Source: DASUHT01 sp038230835
Lineage (GTDB): Bacteria; Actinomycetota; Thermoleophilia; Gaiellales; JAICJC01
Direction of reading: 5' to 3'
Assembly: GCA_038230835.1 (NCBI GenBank)
Contig: JBBRMM010000006.1
Coordinates: 1-64,000, forward strand
Length of the DNA: 64,000 nucleotides
Shown piece by piece: positions 58,277 through 64,000 of this stretch. A program made the position numbers and the translations under genes. The notes under the pieces were generated by a model, which had not been told where the DNA came from, did not search any database, and saw only the letters and a list, made by a program, of their open reading frames with translations. Position 1 is the first letter of the stretch; each line of letters starts with the position of its first letter.

Positions 58277-58987
58277 GTGTCCTCCGCGTACGACCACCTG
58301 GGGCCGCTGTACGACCTGTGGTGCCGGTCGGTCACCGAGGACATCCCGTTCTACGTCGATCTGGCGCTGCGCACCGGCGGCCCGGTGCTCGAGATCGGTG
58401 TCGGGTCGGGTCGGGTCGCGGTGCCGGTCGCACTGACCGGGGTGCCGGTGGTCGGCATCGACAGCTCCGCGGAGATGCTCGACCTGGCGTGGGCCAGGGC
58501 GTTGCCGCACCGGCTGGACATGCGGCTGCTGCGCGCGGACATGCGCCGGTTACCCGACCTGGGCCGGTTCCCGCTGATCATCGTGCCCTTCCGCGCGTTC
58601 CTCCACCTGCCCGACGACGCCACGCGGCTGACGGTGCTCGCCCGCCTGCACGAGCTGCTCGAGCCGGGCGGGACGCTCGCGTTCGACGTCTTTCACCCCG
58701 ACCGCGCGGACATCGAGGAGACGCACGGCCGCTGGATCGAGCGCGAGCCGGGTATCCACGAGCGAGCGACCTGGAACGAGGCCGAGCGAAGTCTCGTGCT
58801 CGAGGTGCAGGCGGGCCCGACGCTGGCCGAGATGGAGCTGTGGTGGATCGACCCAGCGGACTGGCGGCGGCTGCTGAGCGCGGCGGGCTACACCGCCATC
58901 GAGGTCTACGGCTCCTTCGACCGCGCGCCGCTGGCAGCCGGCTCGACCGACTCGGTGTGGGTTGCGCGCCGGCGCACCGCTTCGTAG
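58277..58987 (+). CDS. Class I SAM-dependent methyltransferase
   Basis: A 236-residue methyltransferase. Motif I is VLEIGVGSGRVAVPVA, motif II VVGIDSSAEMLDLA, then LLRADMRRLPDLG and PLIIVPFRAFLHLPD. Substrate is unknown; small molecules are usual for this subfamily. The GTG start is six bases after TAGTCT. The last 82 bases overlap the convergent SpoU-type gene. Confidence 0.9.
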   Translation: MSSAYDHLGPLYDLWCRSVTEDIPFYVDLALRTGGPVLEIGVGSGRVAVPVALTGVPVVGIDSSAEMLDLAWARALPHRLDMRLLRADMRRLPDLGRFPLIIVPFRAFLHLPDDATRLTVLARLHELLEPGGTLAFDVFHPDRADIEETHGRWIEREPGIHERATWNEAERSLVLEVQAGPTLAEMELWWIDPADWRRLLSAAGYTAIEVYGSFDRAPLAAGSTDSVWVARRRTAS

Positions 58988-59718
58988 AGCGCGAGGGTCG
59001 CCGCCTGAGCGGCGTTCAGCGACTCGGCGCCGGGTGCCTGGGGGATCGCGCACACGAGGTCACACCGCGCGCGCAGTTCATCGGGCAGGCCGTGCCGCTC
59101 AGCGCCCACCACAAACGTCACCGGGCCGGTCAGATCGGCCTCCCACAGCGGAGTGACGGCCTCCGCTATGAGCCCGACCCTCCGGCCGCCGGCGGGCAGA
59201 TCGGCGCCGGCCTCGATCGGCACCCGAAATACCGCGCCCATCGAAGCCCGTACGCCCTTCCCAGACAGCGGGTCGGAGCAGCCTGCCGACAGCGCCACGA
59301 ACGCCGGGCCCAGCGCGCCCGCGGCCCGCACCACGGTGCCCACGTTGCCGGGGTCGATCACGCGATGCAGGTAGATGCCCAGATCGGCCGCCGGATCCCG
59401 CTTGGGAAGAACCTCCAGGGCGAAGATGGCAACCACCCGGGCAGGGTGCGGGAGCGAGCCGACCTCGGCCAGCAGGTGGTCGGCGACCACGTGGACGGGA
59501 CCGCCCCGCGTCAGTCGCGCGACCAGTGTCTCCGACGGCTGGCGGTCAGCCGCGACGAACGTCTCGAGGGGAAGGATCCCGGCCGCGAGCGCCTCCTCGA
59601 TCACGTCCTCGCCCTCGGCCAGGAACTGCCCCGCGACCAGGCGGTGCTTCTTGGCCTGCAACTTGCGCGCATGCTTCAGCCGCGCGTTGGCACGCGAGCT
59701 GATCGGCTCGGCGCTCAC
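58906..59718 (-). CDS. SpoU/TrmH-family RNA 2'-O-methyltransferase
   Basis: A 270-residue SPOUT enzyme. The N-terminal substrate-binding domain (ISSRANARLKHARKLQAKK to about residue 85) precedes the knotted domain with motif 1 DPGNVGTVVRAAGALG, motif 2 FVVGAERHGLPDEL and motif 3 IPQAPGAESLNAAQAATLAL. It probably methylates rRNA or tRNA; genes next to infC-rplT-pheS are often annotated as 23S rRNA methylases. It lies nine bases after rplT's stop and overlaps the convergent methyltransferase gene. Confidence 0.9.
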   Translation of the reverse strand: MSAEPISSRANARLKHARKLQAKKHRLVAGQFLAEGEDVIEEALAAGILPLETFVAADRQPSETLVARLTRGGPVHVVADHLLAEVGSLPHPARVVAIFALEVLPKRDPAADLGIYLHRVIDPGNVGTVVRAAGALGPAFVALSAGCSDPLSGKGVRASMGAVFRVPIEAGADLPAGGRRVGLIAEAVTPLWEADLTGPVTFVVGAERHGLPDELRARCDLVCAIPQAPGAESLNAAQAATLALYEAVRRRATHTESVEPAASGARSKEP

Positions 59719-59726
59719 CGGAGCGT

Positions 59727-60089
59727 CTACTCGGATGTCAGCGCGGCCTTCGCGGCCTCGGCAATCACGCCGAAGGCGGCCGGATCGGCCACCGCGATAT
59801 CGGCCAGCACTTTGCGATCGAGATCGATCTGGGCCAGCTTGAGACCGTGCATGAACTGGTTGTACGAGAGGCCGTGAAGGCGCGCTCCGGCATTGATGCG
59901 GATGATCCAGAGCCGCCGGAAGTCGCGCTTGCGCACCCTGCGGTCGCGGTAGGAGTAGGCGAGCGACTTCATCACCTGCTCCTTGGCTTTGCGGTAGGTG
60001 GTGCTCTTGAGGCCGCGGTAGCCCTTGGCGCTCTCCAGCACCTCTCGCCGCTTCTTCTTGCCGTGAACGCTGCGCTTGACTCGTGCCAT
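59727..60089 (-). CDS. rplT: 50S ribosomal protein L20
   Basis: A 120-residue ribosomal protein: MARVKRSVHGKKKRREVLES, GYRGLKSTTYRKAKEQVMKS and LSYNQFMHGLKLAQIDLDRK are diagnostic. It binds 23S rRNA early in assembly and is the regulator of its own operon in other bacteria. The order infC-rpmI-rplT is the conserved one; 18 bases separate it from rpmI. Confidence 0.97.
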   Translation of the reverse strand: MARVKRSVHGKKKRREVLESAKGYRGLKSTTYRKAKEQVMKSLAYSYRDRRVRKRDFRRLWIIRINAGARLHGLSYNQFMHGLKLAQIDLDRKVLADIAVADPAAFGVIAEAAKAALTSE

Positions 60090-60107
60090 CAGGTCACACT
60101 CCCCGTG

Positions 60108-60305
60108 CTATCGCTTACCCAGGAGGCGCAGCGCCTCACGGTTGTCGGCGGCCGCCAGCGCGGTGTCCTTGCGCTTGGCTCGACGGCGCTTTGCGCTCTT
60201 GTGCTCGAGCAGGTGCGACTTGAACGCACGCCGGCGCAGCACCTTTCCAGTGCTCGAAACCTTGAAGCGCTTCTTGGCGCCCGACGATGTTTTCACCTTT
60301 GGCAT
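60108..60305 (-). CDS. rpmI: 50S ribosomal protein L35
   Basis: A 65-residue, strongly basic protein: MPKVKTSSGAKKRFKVSSTG and KSHLLEHKSAKRRRAKRKDT are typical of L35. It lies nine bases after infC and 18 before rplT in the conserved operon. Confidence 0.97.
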   Translation of the reverse strand: MPKVKTSSGAKKRFKVSSTGKVLRRRAFKSHLLEHKSAKRRRAKRKDTALAAADNREALRLLGKR

Positions 60306-60314
60306 CGGTTCTCC

Positions 60315-60980
60315 TTACTTCGCAGGCTCGACGGCCGCCTCAGGCTCGGTCGCCGCAACCGCCTGCTCTCCATCATCCGCTGCCGGGTCGACCGGCGCCT
60401 CCGGGGCCTCGGCCGCCACCGCCGGCTGTTCCACCGGCGCCTTGACCGGGCCGAGCATCATCACCATGTTGCGTCCGTCCTGCAACGGCTGAGATTCGAT
60501 CACCGCGATGTCCTTGACGTCCTCGGCGAGCCTCAGCAGCAACGTCCGACCCCGCTCGGGGTGGGTCATTTCGCGCCCGCGGAACATGATCGTGACCTTG
60601 ACCTTGTCGCGGTGGCGAAGGAACCGCTCGACGTGACCCTTCTTGGTCTCGTAGTCGGCGACGCCGATCTTCGGCCGCAGCTTGATTTCCTTGATGGTGA
60701 TCGTCGACTGGTGCTTGCGCGCGAGCTTGGCCTTCTGCTCCTGCTCGTACTTGTACTTGGAGTAGTCCATGACCCGGCAGACTGGCGGCCGCGCCTCGGC
60801 GGCCACTTCGACCAGGTCGAGGTTCTTGTCCCACGCGTATTTGAGCGCTTCGTCGGTGGCCTTGATGCCGATCTGCGTGCCGTCCTGGTCGACCAAGCGC
60901 ACCTGCGGGACGCGAATCGCCTCGTTGATGCGGGTGGTCGGCTCGGCCGGACGCTGGTCGACGTGCCGGCGGGGCCTCAA
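60315..60980 (-). CDS. infC: Translation initiation factor IF-3
   Basis: A 221-residue IF-3. The N-domain starts TTRINEAIRVPQVRLVDQDG, the linker is PPVCRVMDYSKYKYEQEQKA, and the C-domain has KKGHVERFLRHRDKVKVTIMF and FRGREMTHPERGR. An extra acidic, Ala-rich C-terminal tail of about 45 residues (EAPEAPVDPAADDGEQAVAA) is unusual. The start TTG 60980 is six bases after TAGGTA (60992-60987). A second, upstream promoter with an attenuator leader is also visible, so two transcript types are possible. Confidence 0.95.
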   Translation of the reverse strand: MRPRRHVDQRPAEPTTRINEAIRVPQVRLVDQDGTQIGIKATDEALKYAWDKNLDLVEVAAEARPPVCRVMDYSKYKYEQEQKAKLARKHQSTITIKEIKLRPKIGVADYETKKGHVERFLRHRDKVKVTIMFRGREMTHPERGRTLLLRLAEDVKDIAVIESQPLQDGRNMVMMLGPVKAPVEQPAVAAEAPEAPVDPAADDGEQAVAATEPEAAVEPAK

Positions 60981-61033
60981 GGCTCGTACCTAGTGACGAT
61001 CATTCCCAATCGGGTGAACTCCTCTCGACAACG

Positions 61034-61061
61034 AAAAAGACGGGCGCGGCGTGCACCCGTC
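61034..61061 (-). terminator. Intrinsic terminator in the infC leader (attenuator)
   Basis: On the minus strand GACGGG (61061-61056) pairs with CCCGTC (61044-61039) and TTTTT follows at 61038-61034, a complete intrinsic terminator 54 bases before infC. It lies downstream of a promoter (TATACT, 61164-61159). Further hairpins (CCGGC/GCCGG, CAATC/GATTG, GCGCCC/GGGCGC) lie in the leader and could form an alternative structure. This is the layout of L20-type attenuation leaders. Confidence 0.7.
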
Positions 61062-61158
61062 CGAGGCGCCCCGAGGGCGCGACGTCAATCTCTCGATTGA
61101 ACCCGCCGGCACTCGGCCGGGAGGTGAGAAGCGGATGCCTCTGCTTTGCCAGACGGCA

Positions 61159-61164
61159 AGTATA
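61159..61164 (-). promoter_or_regulatory. -10 of the infC leader transcript
   Basis: TTGCTATACT on the minus strand gives an extended -10 (TGC-TATACT). The predicted start near 61152 gives a leader of about 170 bases that includes the attenuator at 61034-61061. Confidence 0.6.
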
Positions 61165-61213
61165 GCAATGCGGGCGTTTCGGTCGCGAATGCGAAACTCC
61201 CTGCGTGCGGACC

Positions 61214-61242
61214 TTGACCGCCGCTGCCTCGATTGGCATGAT
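61214..61242 (+). promoter_or_regulatory. Promoter of the phosphoribosyltransferase gene
   Basis: TTGACC (61214-61219), a 17-base spacer and CATGAT (61237-61242) lie seven bases before ATG 61250. It is the clearest two-element case of the leaderless layout in this window. Confidence 0.7.
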
Positions 61243-61249
61243 CGCCGGT

Positions 61250-61894
61250 ATGTTTCGTGATCGCACGCAGGCGGGAGCCGCTCTGGCAGCCGCGGTGCCG
61301 GAGTTGCGCAAGAAGAACAACGTGGTGGTGATCGGTCTGGCCCGCGGTGGCGTCGAGGTTGCCGCCGAGATGGCGCACATGCTGGAGCTGCCGATGGATG
61401 TGCTCTGCGTGCGCAAGGTGCCGATGCCGGGCTACCCGGAGCTCGCGATGGGGGCGGTGGCCCCCATGGGGGAGCGGTTCACCAACCGACGGGTGGCGTC
61501 GCTCCTGACCCGCGACCGGCTCGACGCAGCCTACGACGCGGCCACCGCCGACGCGCGGGCGATGGATGAGCGGCTGCGGGGCGGGGTGCCGATGATGTTG
61601 ATGGGCAGACTGGTGGTGATCGTCGACGACGGAGCGGCCACCGGAGCCTCGATCCGCGCCGCCATCGCGGCGGTGCGAAACGCCGGCGCCCGCCAGATCA
61701 TGGTCACGCTGCCCGTGCTCCCCCGCCCCCAGGCCGAGCGGCTGGCGCGCGAGTGCGATCGACTGGTGGCCCTCCGCGACCCCCAGCGTTTCACGTCGGT
61801 CAGCCAGTTCTACGAGGACTTCGGCGAGGTCTCGGAGGAGCGCGTCGCGGAACTGCTCGCGACGGCGCAGCCTGCGGTCGAGCTGCCCGCCTGA
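61250..61894 (+). CDS. Phosphoribosyltransferase-fold protein
   Basis: A 214-residue protein of the type I phosphoribosyltransferase fold found in stand-alone or dienelactone-hydrolase-linked proteins. MFRDRTQAGAALAAAV is the family start, LARGGVEVAAEMA the nucleotide hood, and VVIVDDGAATGASIRAAI the PRPP-binding loop with both Asp residues. The base substrate is unknown. The ATG at 61250 fits the promoter directly upstream; earlier in-frame ATG 61238 lies inside the -10. Confidence 0.85.
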   Translation: MFRDRTQAGAALAAAVPELRKKNNVVVIGLARGGVEVAAEMAHMLELPMDVLCVRKVPMPGYPELAMGAVAPMGERFTNRRVASLLTRDRLDAAYDAATADARAMDERLRGGVPMMLMGRLVVIVDDGAATGASIRAAIAAVRNAGARQIMVTLPVLPRPQAERLARECDRLVALRDPQRFTSVSQFYEDFGEVSEERVAELLATAQPAVELPA

Positions 61895-61921
61895 GACCGC
61901 CTAACAAACTGCCTCGGAGGC

Positions 61922-62311
61922 TCAGCGGATCCCGGTGTCGTAGACAAGATCGACGCGGATGGTCGAGCCCGCGGTTCCCGCGCGGGCGACAACCGGTCGG
62001 GGAGCCGACATGAGACCCGTCACCGGCTCGCCGCGGACGGTGTATCGGCGGCCCGGCGGCACGGACACGGCGTAGCTCCCGTCGCGGGCGGTCAGAGCGT
62101 GTCCGACCGTGCGGCCGCCGGCGTCGACGATGTCTATCCGCGCGCCGGCGACCTTGCGGTTGGCGCAGGCGTCACCGGTCATCGGTTGCACAGGACAGGT
62201 CGGCCCGGCGGTCGCGCGTCCGGCGATGGTGGCGGCGGGCGGGGTCGAGGAGGCCTGGCCGCAGCCCGAGAGTGCCAGTCCGGCCCCCAGGATGAACGGC
62301 AGAATCCTCAC
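61922..62311 (-). CDS. Lipoprotein with a carboxypeptidase-regulatory-like domain
   Basis: A 129-residue exported lipoprotein. The signal is VRILPFILGAGLALSGC with the lipobox LSGC at about residue 17. The mature part is a small beta-sandwich like carboxypeptidase-regulatory/CNA-B domains: VAGARIDIVDAGGRTVGHAL, DGSYAVSVPPGRRYTVRGEP. Two Cys (CPVQ and CAN) may form a disulfide. GTG start, six bases after the stop of the beta-keto acid cleavage enzyme gene. Confidence 0.8.
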   Translation of the reverse strand: MRILPFILGAGLALSGCGQASSTPPAATIAGRATAGPTCPVQPMTGDACANRKVAGARIDIVDAGGRTVGHALTARDGSYAVSVPPGRRYTVRGEPVTGLMSAPRPVVARAGTAGSTIRVDLVYDTGIR

Positions 62312-62317
62312 ACGGGT

Positions 62318-63142
62318 TCAGACGGGCGCGAGGCGCAGGAGTTCCCGCGCACGCGCCGGAGTCGCGACCGTCCGGCCGGCCAGCTCGGCCATCCGCACGG
62401 CTCGCTCGACGAGCTCGGCGTTCGACGAAGCGAGCACGCCCGGCGCCATCTCCACCTGATCCTCGAAACCCAGCCGGACATGCCCGCCGCAGGCGATGGC
62501 CGCGGTGATCACCGGCAGGTGGCTGCGACCGATCCCGGTAGCGGTCCAGGTCGAGCCGGCCGGCAGCCGGTCGGCCATCATGACGACGTTGCGGGGTGTG
62601 CCGGCAGCTCCGCCGGGGACCCCGAGCACCAGATCGTGGTGCTGCGGGCCGTCGAGGGGCGCCTTCGCCACCAGCCAGGCGGCATTGTCGATGTGACCGA
62701 AGTCGAAGAGTTCCAGCTCCGGACGCACCCCCGCCGCGAGTTGCGCGCGCGCGAACTCGAGCATCAGCGGCGCGGGGTTCTCGAACACCCCGGAGCCGAA
62801 GTTGACAGTGCCGCAGGTCAGGCTCGCCATCTCGGGCCGCGCGGCCAGCGAGCCCAGCCGCTCCTCACGTGTCATGCCCACCGCACCACCGGTCGAGACC
62901 TGGACGATGATCTCCGGGACGGTCTCGCGGATCGCCGCCACCGTCTCGACGTAGCGGTCGGCGTCCTGGGTCGGGGTGCCGTCGTCCCAGCGGGCGTGCA
63001 CGTGCACCATTCGCGCGCCGGCGTCGAAGCTGCGGCGCGTCTCCTCGGCGATCTCGGCGGGGGTGTAGGGCACCGCGGGGTTGTGCGAGCGCACGGTCTC
63101 GGCGCCGCACGGTGCGACGGTGATGATCAGCTCGTCGCTCAC
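62318..63142 (-). CDS. Beta-keto acid cleavage enzyme (BKACE, DUF849)
   Basis: A 274-residue zinc enzyme. It condenses a beta-keto acid with acetyl-CoA and splits it; the founding member is 3-keto-5-aminohexanoate cleavage enzyme (Kce) of lysine fermentation. The metal site shows in MVHVHARWDDGTPTQD (His47, His49), and LTCGTVNFGSG, ELELFDFGHID and AIACGGHVRLGFEDQ follow the family pattern. A Kal-type gene overlaps its start (GTGA), which makes the Kce role likely, although carnitine-pathway BKACE enzymes exist. Confidence 0.9.
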   Translation of the reverse strand: MSDELIITVAPCGAETVRSHNPAVPYTPAEIAEETRRSFDAGARMVHVHARWDDGTPTQDADRYVETVAAIRETVPEIIVQVSTGGAVGMTREERLGSLAARPEMASLTCGTVNFGSGVFENPAPLMLEFARAQLAAGVRPELELFDFGHIDNAAWLVAKAPLDGPQHHDLVLGVPGGAAGTPRNVVMMADRLPAGSTWTATGIGRSHLPVITAAIACGGHVRLGFEDQVEMAPGVLASSNAELVERAVRMAELAGRTVATPARARELLRLAPV

Positions 63143-63549
63143 TCGCCGGCGCCACCCGGCCCGCGCTGGTGCTCGCGCCTGACCACGTACGTTCCGCGCG
63201 CCCGGGTGACCAGAACGGGCGGGTCGAGCACGTCCGCCGCGGAGTCGCTGACGTCGGCACGGGCGGTGATCTGCTTCCAGATCTCCAGATCGACGGTGCG
63301 GCTCGTGTTGCCCATACGCACGATCGTCCCGGTGGCACGGACGAAGTCCCCGGCATACACCGGGGCCAGGAATTCGACCTTCTCGTAGCCCGCGAACAGG
63401 CCTTCGTCGCCGTCCGTGCGCACCGCCAGCTCGGTGACGATGTCGCCGAAGATCTCCAGCCCGTGAGCGCCGTCGACCAGGTTGCCGCCGTAGTGCGCAT
63501 CCGCTGCCGAGAGGCGCATGCGCAGCTCGACCGTCAGTCCTTCGCTCAT
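63139..63549 (-). CDS. kal: 3-aminobutyryl-CoA ammonia-lyase-like hot-dog protein
   Basis: A 136-residue hot-dog-fold protein. RMRLSAADAHYGGNLVDGAH, GDIVTELAVRTDGDEGLFAG and YEKVEFLAPVYAGDFVRATG closely follow Kal, which removes ammonia from L-3-aminobutyryl-CoA to give crotonyl-CoA. With the overlapping BKACE gene it makes two consecutive steps of lysine fermentation. AAGGGGTG precedes the ATG. Confidence 0.85.
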   Translation of the reverse strand: MSEGLTVELRMRLSAADAHYGGNLVDGAHGLEIFGDIVTELAVRTDGDEGLFAGYEKVEFLAPVYAGDFVRATGTIVRMGNTSRTVDLEIWKQITARADVSDSAADVLDPPVLVTRARGTYVVRREHQRGPGGAGE

Positions 63550-63627
63550 ACCACACCCCTTCTCACGCCGACCAGGAAGCCGCATGATATGGCCCATGGT
63601 CATGCCCGGTGGCGCCACCCGGCCGGT

Positions 63628-63645
63628 TTGGTACATTTGTACCAA
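63628..63645. promoter_or_regulatory. Perfect palindromic operator before the amine oxidase gene
   Basis: TTGGTACATTTGTACCAA is an 8+2+8 perfect palindrome ending one base before the ATG at 63647. It overlaps a likely -10 (TACATT, 63632-63637). A repressor bound here would block both the promoter and the start. GntR- and TetR-family operators have this size. It lies in the 97-base gap shared with the divergent kal gene, whose -10 may be TATCAT on the other strand. Confidence 0.7.
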
Positions 63646-63646
63646 C

Positions 63647-64000
63647 ATGCGGGATGTGATCGTGATCGGAGGCGGATTCGCCGGTGTCACCGCCGCGCGC
63701 GAGGCGGCGCACGCAGGCCGCGACGTGCTGCTGCTGGAGGCGCGCGACCGGCTCGGGGGCCGCACGTGGACCGCCCCCTGGAGCGGCGCGCAGATCGAGT
63801 ACGGGGGCGGCTGGGTGCACTGGCACCAGCCACATACGTGGTCGGAGATCACGCGCGCCGGCCTCACGGTCGAGCTGTCCGACGACCCTGACATCGCCGG
63901 GTGGTACGTGGGGGGCGAGCGACGCGCGGGCACGATCGAGGAGCGCGACGCGATCGCCGAGCGGGGCTGGAACCGCTTCGTCGACGGAGTCGAGAACGCG
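63647..64000 (+). CDS. Flavin-containing amine oxidase (5' part, cut by the window end)
   Basis: The first 118 residues of a flavin amine oxidase. The FAD-binding dinucleotide fold is complete: VIVIGGGFAGVTAAREAAHA, LLLEARDRLGGRTWT, and YGGGWVHWHQPHTWSEI with the GG doublet before the substrate domain. It may oxidise an amine or amino acid upstream of the lysine-fermentation-type genes it is divergent from. The remainder lies outside the window, so the substrate class is open. Confidence 0.88.
   Translation, partial: MRDVIVIGGGFAGVTAAREAAHAGRDVLLLEARDRLGGRTWTAPWSGAQIEYGGGWVHWHQPHTWSEITRAGLTVELSDDPDIAGWYVGGERRAGTIEERDAIAERGWNRFVDGVENA

Overview
The window is a high-GC actinobacterial chromosome segment with a short foreign element at its left end. 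Three gene sets support this: an rsiG-like / zinc-ribbon-FHA / MerR operon (the GarA-FtsR neighbourhood of Actinomycetota), MurT-GatD, and many genes that start at or within a few bases of the predicted transcription start (leaderless). A deep-branching class such as Thermoleophilia would fit, but that is an inference. No rRNA and no CRISPR array were seen; there is one tRNA, Pro(GGG).

Region 1 (1-4471) is a mobile element with visibly different base and codon use (many CTA/ATA codons). It holds an excisionase-like HTH protein, a small Cys-rich protein, a fusion of HK97 prohead protease and major capsid protein, and a chain of tiny genes joined by 4-bp start/stop overlaps. No portal, terminase, tail or integrase is present in the window; the left end runs off the edge. 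A non-coding block (3426-3730) is framed by a 12-bp inverted repeat.

Region 2 (4480-16925) is housekeeping and signalling: cyclic-nucleotide-binding protein, HflX, dUTPase, NUDIX, murT-gatD for cell-wall amidation, an HNH-repeat DNA-binding protein, a sigma-70 factor, a membrane flippase-like protein, an aminoglycoside-phosphotransferase-like gene with a likely frameshift at its start, a degenerate GGDEF protein and an HD-GYP phosphodiesterase.

Region 3 (16925-36672): the strongest promoter of the window drives a structured, possibly non-coding leader ahead of a 703-aa coiled-coil protein. Then come a diguanylate cyclase, apt, the rsiG-like/FHA/MerR operon, a mannose-1-phosphate guanylyltransferase fusion, a CDP-alcohol phosphatidyltransferase, a sedolisin, a nitroreductase, a GH26-like glycosidase, a PAS histidine kinase, an ABC-2 exporter, a second cNMP-binding protein, tRNA-Pro and an ECF sigma/anti-sigma pair.

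Region 4 (36687-44018) carries proS and a divergent pyruvate-dehydrogenase locus: E3 and a free-standing lipoyl protein on the minus strand, E1 alpha, E1 beta and E2 on the plus strand. A CBS-pair protein follows.

Region 5 (44023-51545) is a five-gene copper/thiol module (membrane protein, YcnI-like, CopC-CopD fusion, TlpA-like thioredoxin, MauE-like) flanked on both sides by paralogous M29 aminopeptidases. Region 6 (51542-61061) has pheT and pheS unusually separated by two membrane glycosyltransferase-like genes, then a methyltransferase, a SpoU rRNA methylase and infC-rpmI-rplT with an attenuator-type leader. Region 7 (61250-64000) has a phosphoribosyltransferase, a lipoprotein, and a lysine-fermentation-type pair (beta-keto acid cleavage enzyme plus 3-aminobutyryl-CoA ammonia-lyase) divergent from a truncated flavin amine oxidase whose promoter holds a perfect palindrome.
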